A DNA stretch of 64,000 bases from Ignavibacteriales bacterium (lineage in GTDB: Bacteria > Bacteroidota > Ignavibacteria > Ignavibacteriales > Melioribacteraceae): positions 185,711 through 249,710 of the forward strand of contig JAGUYK010000015.1 of the NCBI GenBank assembly GCA_020061355.1. The letters run 5' to 3'. Shown here piece after piece: positions 54,236 through 63,983 of the stretch. Every line of letters begins with the position of its first letter. Positions within the stretch are counted from its first letter, which is position 1. Below the pieces are notes generated by a model. It did not search any database and was not told the origin of the DNA. It saw nothing but the letters and a program-made list of their open reading frames with translations. A program made the translations under genes and the position numbers.

Positions 54236-56233
54236 TCAAAAATTAAAATCAATTTGAAAATTTAATCTATTATCTATGTTACCCTTTATTTCAGAATCAC
54301 CGCTCCCCAAATATCTTTCATTTGGTTTATATAATTCGGAATATTTTAAAGAAAGATTCAACCCGAGCTTTGTTGAATAACGTGCCATAAAATACCATCG
54401 TAACCCTTCGCCATATAATGCAGGATTAGACATTATCCCGATTAAATCATTTTCGAATTCATATATCCGCGAGTTGTATGAATCGGTTGAAAAAAAAACG
54501 AATCTGCCGCTTAGATTTAGATTAGATATTGGTACATATTTGATATCCTGAAAAAATAAATATCCGCTTTCTTTTGATTGCAAAGGCGTTGATGTTAGAT
54601 AAACATACTCAATACGCGTTCTGAGCTGGACATTTTTCGCTGCCTTGTAATTCACCTCTGCTCTAAAATTCTGTTGATTCCGTTTAACAAGAGCCAATCC
54701 ATTATTTAATACCTGCACAAAATCTTTTGTTTCGGTTTTGTATTTGAGTCTTATCTCAGTGTTAGGGAAAATACTGTTTGTGTAATAGACTAAGAAATCA
54801 TTTCCGGTAGAGGAAAAATTGTAATTGCCGCTTGCTAAAGGAAATTTGAATTGGTCATAATAAATATTAAATATTCCGTAATCTGTTCGTAGCCGGATTC
54901 CCGAGTAAAAACCTAATTCATTTTGGGCGGTTCCTCTTTCACCAAAACTGCTAGCATGTATATTGAAATAATTACGCGGGAAATTTCGAAATGAAAAAAC
55001 GATTGAAAAATTTTTATCGACTAAAATAGTTGCATTATGGATAGAGGCTATTGATGTCATATTGTAAGCAATTTCACCACTAAGGTAGAGCTGGTTCAAA
55101 ATTGTTGAATAGGTTCCGGAGAGATATTCATATAAGTTTCCGGATTCTTTTAATTGATTGGTTTTCACAAATTCATTGCTATAAGAAGAGCGGTAATAGA
55201 GCCAACCAAATTTTGTATCCTGATCCAGATTATAATCAATGGATGTACCGAAAACTTTTTCACTTATCATATTTTCTTTTCGACGTTCAGTTTGGGTCCG
55301 GTGAAAGCCATCAATAATCAAAGATGTTATTCGATTTGATATGGAATCAACTGAGGCATCTTTTTTATTGTACGAGAAAAAAGGAGAAATTGTGAAGCGT
55401 CCAAAATTAAGTTTAAGTGCAATCCCTCTTAAAAATTGATTCTCATCGGAACTTGTGTAGGGGACTGCATTACCATCCCCCTTAGATAATACATTTACAG
55501 CATCTGTCCCTTTTGAAAATGAATAGGGACTCCAGATTGCTAAGCCTTGCCCGAACTCAAAGATATAATCACCAAGAATTATTGTTTTGAAAATTGAAAT
55601 GTCGTTTATTCTGATATGCAACGAAGAAAAATCGGCAAATGATTTTTCCCCGGCGTCTTTCTCTAATAGGGTGCCGATATATATTTTATTTGCAACATTG
55701 ATTTTAATGCGATTGTAATATTTCTGTCTGGAACCCTCAAATTTCCCGGTTGAAAATCCTTTGCGAACTTGAAGATCCTGCTGTGCTCTGAATCTATAAT
55801 TGAATTTTACATTGGATAATTGCTTGGCGATATTATCAAAAAAAGAAGTCTCAATATCATCACCAAGTTTTAGAAAGGGTAATATTCTATCAATTATCTC
55901 CTGATCCGCACCTTCGATATTCTGTAAATCTTCCGGTTTATAAACCCCGCCTTTTAGATTTCTATGACGGATTATCGCTCTGGCAGTCTGAATATCCATT
56001 AAAGGAATTCTTAGCAGGTCATTAACTGATGCTTTATTCAAATGAATAGGGTTGTTTATAAGATGCTCTACCAAATCATATATCTGCGAATCTTCATTCT
56101 CTAATGTAGCATCTTCAAGAAGATCTTCTAATTTATCATAAGTCATTACCGTATCTTTTTGCTGGGAATAAAAATCCAAAGCAAGGATAAAAAAGATTAA
56201 ATGGAAGTAAAAATACTTCATGCACTTCTTCAT
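54236..56233 (-). CDS. helix-hairpin-helix protein with a predicted outer-membrane beta-barrel
   Basis: A 665-residue exported protein (signal YFYFHLIFFILALDFYSQ). Residues about 60-125 carry two ComEA-like helix-hairpin-helix units (HLNKASVNDLLRIPLMD, VYKPEDLQNIEGADQEIIDRI). The remaining 500 residues alternate in short beta-strands rich in Tyr and Phe and end in NFQIDFNF, like an outer-membrane barrel. This layout recurs in Bacteroidota and lacks an assigned function; DNA uptake is only a guess from the HhH units. It lies 7 bases downstream of the PorV/PorQ-like gene, so they are probably cotranscribed. Confidence 0.75.
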   Translation of the reverse strand: MKKCMKYFYFHLIFFILALDFYSQQKDTVMTYDKLEDLLEDATLENEDSQIYDLVEHLINNPIHLNKASVNDLLRIPLMDIQTARAIIRHRNLKGGVYKPEDLQNIEGADQEIIDRILPFLKLGDDIETSFFDNIAKQLSNVKFNYRFRAQQDLQVRKGFSTGKFEGSRQKYYNRIKINVANKIYIGTLLEKDAGEKSFADFSSLHIRINDISIFKTIILGDYIFEFGQGLAIWSPYSFSKGTDAVNVLSKGDGNAVPYTSSDENQFLRGIALKLNFGRFTISPFFSYNKKDASVDSISNRITSLIIDGFHRTQTERRKENMISEKVFGTSIDYNLDQDTKFGWLYYRSSYSNEFVKTNQLKESGNLYEYLSGTYSTILNQLYLSGEIAYNMTSIASIHNATILVDKNFSIVFSFRNFPRNYFNIHASSFGERGTAQNELGFYSGIRLRTDYGIFNIYYDQFKFPLASGNYNFSSTGNDFLVYYTNSIFPNTEIRLKYKTETKDFVQVLNNGLALVKRNQQNFRAEVNYKAAKNVQLRTRIEYVYLTSTPLQSKESGYLFFQDIKYVPISNLNLSGRFVFFSTDSYNSRIYEFENDLIGIMSNPALYGEGLRWYFMARYSTKLGLNLSLKYSELYKPNERYLGSGDSEIKGNIDNRLNFQIDFNF

Positions 56234-56240
56234 CTGTTTT

Positions 56241-57047
56241 TTAAAATCGAATTACTATCCCAAATTGATGACTTAAACCAAGGTCAGGGTGTGAAGTAAA
56301 AGCATAATCTGCTTGAATAAATTCATAAAGAATTCCGATTCCCCCCGAAAATAGATTAGGTTCGTTTGAAGTTCCGAAACGTATTTGAATAAATTTGAGT
56401 AGGGAATATTCGGCTCCTATTCTGAATGAAGGATTATAATTCAATTCTTTTATGATTGTTAAAAAGCAGGTTAATGCTTCAAAAGCCTTATATCCGATCC
56501 CGCTAGAAAATACAACAGGAAACTGGTTGGACTCATTACCGACTGATGTTCTTGTTAAATTTTCTAAAACGAAACCCAATTTTAATTTTTTTGTTAGATC
56601 GGCAATTCCCCCAAGGTTAATAGAAAAAAATCCTTTGCTGCCGTAATTACGGATTGAGATATTTTTATAAATCGAAGTGAATCCTAAAGAAAATTTATCA
56701 GCGATTTTGTAACTGTAACCGAAAGCAATCTTTGTTTCCTTGTAAAGCTCGAATCCATATAAAATGAAGCCGCAACTGAAGGATCCAAACCTGGTTGGTT
56801 CTACATATGAACCGGATCCGGTTCTCACCTCTGTTAACCCGTATAAAGTTGGTGAATAAAAGAAACCGATCTCTCGGCTTGAAATGTTGGATAATCCAGC
56901 AGGATTATTGAAAATAGTGAATACATCCTCGGCAAATGAGATGTCAGAGTGAGCTAACGCAATTTGACGGGCACCGGGGTTCACCTGGCTGAAACTTTGT
57001 TGGGGAATAATGAGTACAAAAAGCAATATAATTAATTGCTTTTTCAT
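56241..57047 (-). CDS. PorV/PorQ-like outer-membrane beta-barrel protein
   Basis: A predicted barrel of about 268 residues. After the signal (MKKQLIILLFVLIIPQQSFSQ) comes GARQIALAHSDISFAEDVFTIFNNPAGLS, which follows the PorV/PorQ pattern of an early GAR and a later NPAGL. It ends in aromatic VIRF, as barrels do. PorV and PorQ are T9SS components, and a T9SS cargo is in this window. The ATG at 57047 was preferred to an in-frame start 36 bases earlier because it begins the signal peptide. Exact paralogue unclear. Confidence 0.75.
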   Translation of the reverse strand: MKKQLIILLFVLIIPQQSFSQVNPGARQIALAHSDISFAEDVFTIFNNPAGLSNISSREIGFFYSPTLYGLTEVRTGSGSYVEPTRFGSFSCGFILYGFELYKETKIAFGYSYKIADKFSLGFTSIYKNISIRNYGSKGFFSINLGGIADLTKKLKLGFVLENLTRTSVGNESNQFPVVFSSGIGYKAFEALTCFLTIIKELNYNPSFRIGAEYSLLKFIQIRFGTSNEPNLFSGGIGILYEFIQADYAFTSHPDLGLSHQFGIVIRF

Positions 57048-57118
57048 GCTTTCAAATTTAAATGATTGTAATAAATATGTCAAATGCCTATTTTGAATAA
57101 AAAGAAAAAGTGAGCATC

Positions 57119-58012
57119 ATGAAAAGATTCATCCTCTTATTAGTTATTATCATTTTTATTACAGGTAATAATTATTCCCAGGAAATAGAAGCCACGGTAG
57201 TTGTTAATTACGAACAACTTCCGGTTGCCGCAAAAGAAAGGCTTGTCAATTTCGGGGCACAGGTTAAAGACTATTTAAATAACAATAAATTTACCAGGCA
57301 GAACTGGGAAGGGGATAAAATCAAATGTAATATCAATATTTTCTTTACCGCCTCATCCGATGAGCTCACATATAGTGCACAACTTGTTGTTGCAAGCCAA
57401 CGTGCAATTGAAGGTTCAAGACGAAGTTCACTTATGCTGAACATTATGGATAACAGCTGGCAGTTCCGTTACGAAAGAAATCAAGCTATGTACTTTAACC
57501 AAACCGACTTTGATCCTCTTACAAGTCTGCTTGATTTTTATGCCTACATTATCATTGGGTTTGACCTGGATTCCTATTACCGACTCGGTGGATCGGAGCT
57601 ATTCTCCAGGGCCCTTGATATTTCAGTTCGCGGTGCAAGCGGAGCGTTTTCGGAAGGTTGGCAAACTAAAAGTACTGCCTATAATAGAAGGGGACTGGTC
57701 GAAAATTTACTAAATGCAAAATATCAGCAATTAAGGCAGGATATATTTGATTACCATTACAACGGACTCGATATTTATCATTCACCGGATTTAAAAGCAG
57801 AAGCCCAGGAAAACATCGTTAAGTTGGTTAGAAATCTTGAAAAGACTAAAGATCAGATCGATCCCCGAAGTGTTTTCTTAAAAGTATTTTTTGATGCTAA
57901 AGCGGGGGAGTTTGTTGAGTATCTAAAAGATTATAAGGATCAAAATATTTTTAATATTCTTAAGAAAATTGATGCTCCGCATATTTCAAAATATGATGAG
58001 GCATTAAAATAA
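57119..58012 (+). CDS. DUF4835 family protein, PorD-like T9SS component
   Basis: A 297-residue exported protein (MKRFILLLVIIIFITGNNYS) matching DUF4835: INIFFTASSDELTYSAQLVV, QLRR-like helices, FYAYIIIGFDLDSYYRLGG and YNRRGLVENLLNAKY. DUF4835 proteins are named PorD in T9SS work and act in the periplasm during secretion. The ATG at 57119 is preferred to the GTG nine bases upstream. Divergent from the PorV/PorQ-like gene, with 71 bases between them holding both promoters. Confidence 0.85.
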   Translation: MKRFILLLVIIIFITGNNYSQEIEATVVVNYEQLPVAAKERLVNFGAQVKDYLNNNKFTRQNWEGDKIKCNINIFFTASSDELTYSAQLVVASQRAIEGSRRSSLMLNIMDNSWQFRYERNQAMYFNQTDFDPLTSLLDFYAYIIIGFDLDSYYRLGGSELFSRALDISVRGASGAFSEGWQTKSTAYNRRGLVENLLNAKYQQLRQDIFDYHYNGLDIYHSPDLKAEAQENIVKLVRNLEKTKDQIDPRSVFLKVFFDAKAGEFVEYLKDYKDQNIFNILKKIDAPHISKYDEALK

Positions 58013-58057
58013 AAATGTTTTCGTTTATTTATTTGGTTAATAATAGAATGAGCTATA

Positions 58058-59179
58058 CTAAATCTTAATTTCATAGATACGGTATTTTTTATAAATCTCA
58101 CCGTTCATTGTCTCTGCACCGCGATTCATCATATCATTATCTTCCAAAATCCAGCTTGCTTCACCAAGGAAGATCCCTATTTTTGCTGCACGCTGAACAA
58201 TTTCCCAGTAGAACACCGCATCAAGTCCACGCTTCTGATACTCTGGTATAATTCCGAGAGTAAGAATTCTTGCCCATTTAATTTTTTTCTTTTGTGTTAA
58301 AAGTTTTATTATTCCATATGGAAATAATTTCCCATTCATCTGCTTAAAGATATAATTGTAATCTAAAAGTACGAGTGCAAAACCGACAATTTTACTATTA
58401 ATTTCACCAAACAGAACAAGTGAGGGTTCGATAATCTGTTTTAAATCTTTTGCCATGGCATCAATTTCTTCATCGGTCATCGGTATAAAGCCCCAGTTAG
58501 GGGCCCATGCATTATTATAAACAAGTTTTACTTTTTCTAATTCATGGTCGAAATTTTTTATATCGATTTGGGAAATCTTTATACCGGATCGTTTCTGAGC
58601 GATTTCTGCAACACGTCTTAGTTTATCTGACGCAATTACTTTTTTGTTTTCAAGTTTATAGGCATATAGATCTTTTGCTTTTGTAAATCCGTAATTATTA
58701 CAAAGGTCTAAATAGTATATAGGATTGTATGTCATCATTATGCGGGGCTCATCATCAAAGCCATCTATCAGCATTCCATATTCTTCGTTTGAAGACGGAT
58801 TAGCTGGACCCCGCATTTCTGTTAATCCTTTTTCTTTCAACCATTTTTTTGCTGAATCGAATAAAGCGTTTGCAACTTCCTGATCATTAATCGATTCAAA
58901 AAATCCGAAGAAACCGACATTGTCGTTATGATATTTATTGTGAAGATCATTTTTTATTGCTGCGATTCTTCCTACTAATTCTCCGTTCCTTCTGGCAAGA
59001 AAGAGTTCCATTTCTGCGTGTTTAAAGAAAGGATTTTTAGTCTTATCCAGTATTTTTTTCTTGTCGAATATAAGAGGCGGAACCCAGTATTTATCATTTT
59101 GATAAATCTTCCATGAGAATTTTATGAAATCAAGTAGATCTTTTTTTGAGGATACGGTTACAATATTTACTTTGGCCAT
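58058..59179 (-). CDS. GNAT-fold acyltransferase beside serine palmitoyltransferase (candidate bacterial ceramide synthase)
   Basis: A 373-residue GNAT-superfamily protein: WVPPLIFDKKKILDKTKNPF near the start, FLARRNGELVGRIAAI, and ILTLGIIPEYQKRGLDAVFYW (acyl-CoA loop region). The known bacterial ceramide synthase bCerS of Caulobacter is also of GNAT type and about this size. With the next gene being serine palmitoyltransferase, N-acylation of a sphingoid base is the likely reaction. The start is the ATG at 59179 with GAGGG upstream; the preceding TTG is not needed. Identity with bCerS was not tested by alignment. Confidence 0.75.
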   Translation of the reverse strand: MAKVNIVTVSSKKDLLDFIKFSWKIYQNDKYWVPPLIFDKKKILDKTKNPFFKHAEMELFLARRNGELVGRIAAIKNDLHNKYHNDNVGFFGFFESINDQEVANALFDSAKKWLKEKGLTEMRGPANPSSNEEYGMLIDGFDDEPRIMMTYNPIYYLDLCNNYGFTKAKDLYAYKLENKKVIASDKLRRVAEIAQKRSGIKISQIDIKNFDHELEKVKLVYNNAWAPNWGFIPMTDEEIDAMAKDLKQIIEPSLVLFGEINSKIVGFALVLLDYNYIFKQMNGKLFPYGIIKLLTQKKKIKWARILTLGIIPEYQKRGLDAVFYWEIVQRAAKIGIFLGEASWILEDNDMMNRGAETMNGEIYKKYRIYEIKI

Positions 59180-59237
59180 CAATCCCTCTAAGGTAGAGAA
59201 GCATACATCCCAATGTATGCTTCCTAAGATTTGATTT

Positions 59238-60428
59238 TTAGATTAAACCTAACTCCTTACCTATTTTCTTAAATGTGTCAATAATAAAATCGAGGTGTTC
59301 ATCTTCATGTGACGACATATAAGAAGTTCTCATCATCTGTTTTCCTTGTGGAACACCAGGAGAAATGAAAACGTTAACAAAAATTCCGGAATCATAAAGC
59401 ATCTTCCACATTTTGAAAGCTAACAGGTCGTCACCAACTATAACGGGAACAATGGCAGTACGACCTTCTGGAACATTAAATCCGGCTTGTGTTAATTCGC
59501 TTCTTACTTTAGCTGCATTTTTGATAAGCTTATCAACACGCCATGGCTCCTGTTCTAATATTTCTAAAGCTGCAAGAGCAGCAGCTACTGAGGCCGGTGT
59601 TGGAGACGCGCTAAATATCATTGCAGTTGAATGATGTTTTAAGTAATTAATCACTCTTTCGGGTCCTGCAACAAATCCACCTAAAGAAGCAAATGTTTTG
59701 CTGAAAGTGCCCATTGTTAAATCAACTTCTTTTTCGAGATTGAATTCACTTGCTGTACCCCTTCCTCCTTTTCCAATAACTCCAACAGAATGAGCATCAT
59801 CTATCAGAATTTTTGCGTTATACTTTTTGGCAAGAGATACTAAATGAGGAAGATCAACGATGGCACCACCGGTGCTGAAGACTCCATCGCTTACAATTAA
59901 TTTGCCTGCATCCATAGGTATCTTTTTCAGTACTCTTTCAAGATCATTTAGATCCATATGTCTATATCTTTCTAGACTTGCTGACGCGCCTTTTGCCATG
60001 ATTTGTCCGGCAACTATACATGCATGATTATCTTTATCGGAAACGACATAATCTCCACGCTGTACGAGTGTTGGTATTATACCTTGTGCAGTTTGATAAC
60101 CAGTGCTGTACAGCAAAACAGCCTCGGCACTGAAAAATTTTGCCAGTTTTTCTTCCAATTCGATGTGTAAATCCAATGTCCCGGTTAAATACCTCGAGCC
60201 GGAACATCCGGTTCCATACTTTTCGATTGCCTTTATAGCTGCTTCTTTAACTTTTGGATGCGCTGTCAATCCTAAATAATTGTTTGAGCCGGCCATTACT
60301 ATTTTTCTTCCTTCGATTTGTACAACCGGACCCTCGTTCTCTTCGATTGGTCTGAAGTAAGGATATACACCCAAAGCTTTAATATCATCAGCACGGGTGA
60401 ATTCATAACATTTATTGAATAAGTCCAA
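59238..60428 (-). CDS. spt: serine palmitoyltransferase-like alpha-oxoamine synthase
   Basis: Condenses serine with a fatty acyl-CoA to 3-ketosphinganine. It is a PLP enzyme of the alpha-oxoamine synthase family, with K244 in [11 protein letters not shown] binding PLP and H136 (DKDNHACIV) stacking on it. The start [14 protein letters not shown] and [33 protein letters not shown] agree with Bacteroidota serine palmitoyltransferases, closer than KBL, BioF or HemA, whose N-termini differ. TTG start preceded by GGAGG. The GNAT gene follows on the same strand and the reductase gene is divergent, as expected for a sphingolipid locus. Confidence 0.88.
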   Translation of the reverse strand: MDLFNKCYEFTRADDIKALGVYPYFRPIEENEGPVVQIEGRKIVMAGSNNYLGLTAHPKVKEAAIKAIEKYGTGCSGSRYLTGTLDLHIELEEKLAKFFSAEAVLLYSTGYQTAQGIIPTLVQRGDYVVSDKDNHACIVAGQIMAKGASASLERYRHMDLNDLERVLKKIPMDAGKLIVSDGVFSTGGAIVDLPHLVSLAKKYNAKILIDDAHSVGVIGKGGRGTASEFNLEKEVDLTMGTFSKTFASLGGFVAGPERVINYLKHHSTAMIFSASPTPASVAAALAALEILEQEPWRVDKLIKNAAKVRSELTQAGFNVPEGRTAIVPVIVGDDLLAFKMWKMLYDSGIFVNVFISPGVPQGKQMMRTSYMSSHEDEHLDFIIDTFKKIGKELGLI

Positions 60429-60541
60429 TATTCCTCCGGATTATTTTTCGTCCTTTATTTTTTATATCTTAATGAAAATTATTTTGCAGATTTTGTAAAT
60501 AACTAAAACAATATAAACAAATTTAGCATTTTTTTAACACT

Positions 60542-61534
60542 ATGGATTCAAAAATAATTTCAGTCGTAACCGGGGCATCAGGCTTTGTCGGTAGTCATTT
60601 AGTTGACAAATTGTTAGAGCAAGGTCATCATGTAAAATGTATTTTAAGAAAGACCAGTTCAAAAAGATGGCTTGAAGGGAAACCGGTTGAAATAGTTGAT
60701 TGCGGACTTTTTGATAAGAAATCTTTGAAAGAAGTTTTGAAGGATGCAGATTATCTATTTCACGTAGCTGGAGTAGTTAAAGCAAAATCTAATGAAGAAT
60801 ACATCGATGGAAATGTTGAGTCCACCCGTGTATTGCTTGAAGTTCTGTTGGAAGTCAATCCTAATATCAAACGGGTTATAATTGTAAGCAGTCAAACTGC
60901 ATGCGGTCCATCAATAAACGGAATTCCATGCACAGAAGAATCTAAAGAAAATCCAATTACTCGATATGGTAAAAGTAAATTTACTCAGGAACAGCTTGCA
61001 AGAAGTTATATGGATCGACTAAAAATAAGTATAATTCGTGCTGTTGCGGTATTTGGGCCTAGAGATACTGAAATTTATTTAGTTTTTAAAACCTATAAGA
61101 AGGGTTTTATGGGATTGATAGGGTTTGATAAGAAACTAGTAAACCTTATTCATGTTTATGATTTAGTAAATGGAATTATATTAGCAGCAAGAAATGAGAA
61201 AGCCATAGGGCAAACATATTTTATTGGATCGCAAGAATATTATGATTGGGTTCAAATAGGTGAAGTAATTTCAAAAGCAATGGGAAAAAAAGCTCTTATA
61301 ATTCGCGTTCCTCATTCCTTAGTCTTTACAGTAGCGGCAGTAGCTGAATCATTCGCACTCTTCAGCTCTAAAGCTGCTACTTTTAATATTGAAAAAGCTC
61401 GCGACTTCGTTCAGAAATATTGGACTTGTGATGTTTCAAAGGCTGTAAATGAGCTAGGGTTCCGTCAGGAAATCTCCCTTGAGGATGGCATAAAACAAAC
61501 TGTTGATTGGTATCGTGAAGAGAAATGGCTCTGA
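60542..61534 (+). CDS. NAD(P)-dependent extended SDR, candidate 3-ketosphinganine reductase CerR
   Basis: An extended short-chain dehydrogenase of 330 residues: TGASGFVGSHL (cofactor site, residues 10-20), HVAGVVK, and the catalytic pair Y142 and K146 in RYGKSK. It ends with a C-terminal substrate domain. In Caulobacter an epimerase-like SDR (CerR) reduces 3-ketosphinganine. Divergent from spt across 113 bases, this gene completes the set spt, reductase, acyltransferase. A different role, such as sugar epimerase, is possible from sequence alone. Its 3' end overlaps the convergent DUF123 gene by 70 bases. Confidence 0.78.
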   Translation: MDSKIISVVTGASGFVGSHLVDKLLEQGHHVKCILRKTSSKRWLEGKPVEIVDCGLFDKKSLKEVLKDADYLFHVAGVVKAKSNEEYIDGNVESTRVLLEVLLEVNPNIKRVIIVSSQTACGPSINGIPCTEESKENPITRYGKSKFTQEQLARSYMDRLKISIIRAVAVFGPRDTEIYLVFKTYKKGFMGLIGFDKKLVNLIHVYDLVNGIILAARNEKAIGQTYFIGSQEYYDWVQIGEVISKAMGKKALIIRVPHSLVFTVAAVAESFALFSSKAATFNIEKARDFVQKYWTCDVSKAVNELGFRQEISLEDGIKQTVDWYREEKWL

Positions 61535-61926
61535 TCAATTCTCTTTCTGCTATAGTAGAGATGCGTTTTACAATTTTTACAATCGGAGTTTCCAAAATGG
61601 TTTGCCGCTATATCGACTCCCGATAGTAAACTTATTTCTCCGGAAAGCAAACACTCGAGTGACTTTGCACTATTATTAAATGTGAAAATCCTTTCTATTT
61701 TTGTTTGCTTAAGAGTCGTAATATGATCGATATGCCAGTGAATGTTTTTCGATTTGAGCAGATGTCGTTTAAGTCTCTGCTTAAGATTTTTTTGTGCACT
61801 ACCTGCATAATAATAGAATCCTTTTCTAAATACCTTTCCGGAATATTTTCTCAGATTTAGAGTGAATGGGTATTGGGCAGAAATCTCCAGAATATATACA
61901 CCTGAATTCTCAATTATTTTTAGCAC
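61465..61926 (-). CDS. DUF123 (GIY-YIG-like) domain protein
   Basis: A 153-residue protein with the DUF123 domain: GVYILEISAQ, FYYYAGSAQKNLKQRLKRHL, NIHWHIDHI and CKNCKTHLYYS. DUF123 is a GIY-YIG relative often fused to endonuclease III, here stand-alone; function unknown. The C-terminal 25 residues run into the end of the convergent reductase gene and are probably not conserved. It overlaps the upstream cytochrome-like gene by 17 bases, hinting at coupled expression. Confidence 0.75.
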   Translation of the reverse strand: MLKIIENSGVYILEISAQYPFTLNLRKYSGKVFRKGFYYYAGSAQKNLKQRLKRHLLKSKNIHWHIDHITTLKQTKIERIFTFNNSAKSLECLLSGEISLLSGVDIAANHFGNSDCKNCKTHLYYSRKRIDQSHFSSRYQSTVCFMPSSREIS

Positions 61927-62314
61927 CTTCTCTAATCCATGTAATGATGCCCTCTCTCTGATTCTTTGTTAAGGGTCTGTAACCCAATGGAGGCATAAGT
62001 GAAGTTGTACGCCCTTCAATTGCCCATGCTAATTTGCTATTATCCGGTAAGCCGGGTGCAACAATAAGAAAATCTGCAGTTGCACTTGCATGATTTGACA
62101 AACTTAATCCCGAAGCTCTGTCGGTACCGTTATGACAGCCTGCATTATTGCATCTTGCATCGAATATTGGTTGGATATACTTGTTAAAACTTACATTACT
62201 CGAAGGAATTACTACAGAATCAAGTTCCTCCTGGTTGATTGTATCATCACATGCTGTAATTAGTGCCAGCAAAATAATTATCGAATACCTTTTCAATGTT
62301 ATTGAATTTTTCAT
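61910..62314 (-). CDS. cytochrome c-like lipoprotein with an unusual CX4CH motif
   Basis: A 134-residue lipoprotein (lipobox LITAC, Cys22). Residues 55-61 read CNNAGCH, a C-x4-C-H spacing instead of the usual CX2CH of c-type haem sites, followed by GTDRASGLSLS, as in c-type cytochrome-like domains. A possible axial Met is in SLMPPLGYRPLT. Whether haem attaches is unknown; CX4CH occurs in some known cytochromes. It would face the periplasm or surface and transfer electrons, or bind something else. Overlaps the DUF123 gene by 17 bases. Confidence 0.72.
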   Translation of the reverse strand: MKNSITLKRYSIIILLALITACDDTINQEELDSVVIPSSNVSFNKYIQPIFDARCNNAGCHNGTDRASGLSLSNHASATADFLIVAPGLPDNSKLAWAIEGRTTSLMPPLGYRPLTKNQREGIITWIREGAKNN

Positions 62315-62421
62315 TTAACCTTTCAGTGATTATGATAAATTAATTTTCTGTTCCGTATCAAACATATAGATATTTTTATTTTATCACTAATCCATTTCTT
62401 TTTTCCAAGACATATTTATTT

Positions 62422-62429
62422 TATCTTTG
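62422..62429 (+). promoter_or_regulatory. possible -7 box (TATCTTTG) before the PhoD-like gene
   Basis: TATCTTTG matches TAnnTTTG, 29 bases before the ATG at 62459. No TTG lies at the -33 distance, so support is partial. Confidence 0.35.
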
Positions 62430-62458
62430 AATCGGACAATAACTTTTTAGGTTATTAT

Positions 62459-63805
62459 ATGAAAACGAGAAATTTTATACTGCCATTAATAATTCTTCTG
62501 ATTCTTTCATTTGAAACTTTTTCACAGAATCTTCTGCAGTCAGGACCAATGGTTGGTTATTCGGCAATGAGGGAAGCTGGTCTATGGGTCCAAACCAATA
62601 CTCCGGCAAAAGTAAAATTCGCTTACTGGAATATTAATGAACCGAAGAAAAAATATTTCACAGATGAAGTGACTACTGAAAAAAGTAATTGGTTCACTGC
62701 CAAATTAGTAGCAGATCAGCTCGAACCCGGTCAAAAATATAATTATGAACTTTATATTAATAATAGAATTGTTAAACGAAATTACCGTTTGCAGTTTCAG
62801 ACTCAGAAACTCTGGCAATGGCGGGAGAATCCGCCAGAATTTAATTTTGTAACCGGCAGTTGTTTTTATGTAAATGAAACGCAATATGATCGCCCTGGTA
62901 AACCATACGGAAGCGATTATCATATAATGAAGAGCATTTATGAAAAAAATCCCGACTTCATGATTTGGCTTGGAGATAATTTTTACCTGCGCGAAGTTGA
63001 TTGGGATTCATGGACGGGTATCCTGAAAAGAATAACTCACACACGTTCTTTACCTGAATTACAGCCTGTACTCGGGTCAATGCACCATTATGCAATTTGG
63101 GATGATCATGATTTTGGTCCGAATGACAGTGACAGGGGATATTTCTTTAAGGAAAAGACTCTTGAAGCGAATAAGCTATTCTGGGTTAATCCTACTTTTG
63201 GTTTTAACGGAATATCTTCTATGACCACTTACTTTCAATGGGGTGACATCGATTTTTTTCTGATGGATGGAAGATATTTTAGAACACCTAATGACCGGAA
63301 AACCGGTTATAAAGAATTAATGGGCGATCCTCAGATTCAATGGCTTGTCGATAATCTTGTTACCAGTAGAGCTCCTTTTAAGATCATTGCTGTTGGCGGA
63401 CAGGTTCTTAATCCGGTTGATGATAAACCTTACCTTGAAACTTATGACAAATTTCCGGAAGAGAAAGCAAAATTGTTATCATTGCTAAAGCAGGAAAAAA
63501 TTGAAGGTGTAATTTTTTTAACAGGGGATAGGCATCATTCGGAATTGACAAAACTTGACCGTGAAGAGGATTATCCTTTGTATGATTTTACAATTTCTTC
63601 TTTTACAGCAGGAGTATCACCCGGCAAAGATGAAAAGAACATTCTCCGTGTTCCGGGCACTTTATCAGATGAACATAATTTTGCAATTTTTAATTTCTCC
63701 GGTCCTTCTAAAAACAGAGTCTTAAAATGCACTGTGTTTAATGTTGATGGGAAGGAATTGTGGAATTACTCTATAAATGAAAATGAGCTGAAGTATAAAA
63801 AGTAG
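62459..63805 (+). CDS. PhoD-like alkaline phosphatase/phosphodiesterase
   Basis: An exported metallophosphoesterase of 448 residues (signal MKTRNFILPLIILLILSFETFS). An N-terminal fibronectin-like PhoD domain precedes the catalytic domain. Metal-site motifs are NFVTGSCFYVN, IWLGDNFYLREVD, AIWDDHDFGPND and FLTGDRHHSEL. PhoD enzymes release phosphate from diesters or wall polymers with Ca and Fe. It lies between the cytochrome-like gene and tRNA-Ala and is transcribed alone. No Pho box was recognised. Confidence 0.9.
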   Translation: MKTRNFILPLIILLILSFETFSQNLLQSGPMVGYSAMREAGLWVQTNTPAKVKFAYWNINEPKKKYFTDEVTTEKSNWFTAKLVADQLEPGQKYNYELYINNRIVKRNYRLQFQTQKLWQWRENPPEFNFVTGSCFYVNETQYDRPGKPYGSDYHIMKSIYEKNPDFMIWLGDNFYLREVDWDSWTGILKRITHTRSLPELQPVLGSMHHYAIWDDHDFGPNDSDRGYFFKEKTLEANKLFWVNPTFGFNGISSMTTYFQWGDIDFFLMDGRYFRTPNDRKTGYKELMGDPQIQWLVDNLVTSRAPFKIIAVGGQVLNPVDDKPYLETYDKFPEEKAKLLSLLKQEKIEGVIFLTGDRHHSELTKLDREEDYPLYDFTISSFTAGVSPGKDEKNILRVPGTLSDEHNFAIFNFSGPSKNRVLKCTVFNVDGKELWNYSINENELKYKK

Positions 63806-63829
63806 GTGGTTCAAAAATCTTTATAACGA

Positions 63830-63860
63830 TTGTTGATTAATCAAAACTTTTTTACATTTG
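63830..63860 (+). promoter_or_regulatory. Bacteroidota-type promoter of tRNA-Ala
   Basis: TTG at 63830-63832, a 20-base spacer and TACATTTG at 63853-63860 match TTG-N19-21-TAnnTTTG. Transcription would begin about 45 bases before the tRNA. Confidence 0.6.
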
Positions 63861-63910
63861 CACAAGTTCTTTTAATCCTCAATTCTACATTCTCAATTCT
63901 AAATTGAAAT

Positions 63911-63983
<73 letters not shown>

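Noticed and set aside
59238-60428. Glycine C-acetyltransferase (KBL) or BioF
   Set aside because: The N-terminal [11 protein letters not shown] and [17 protein letters not shown] pattern and the ceramide-type neighbours favour serine palmitoyltransferase.
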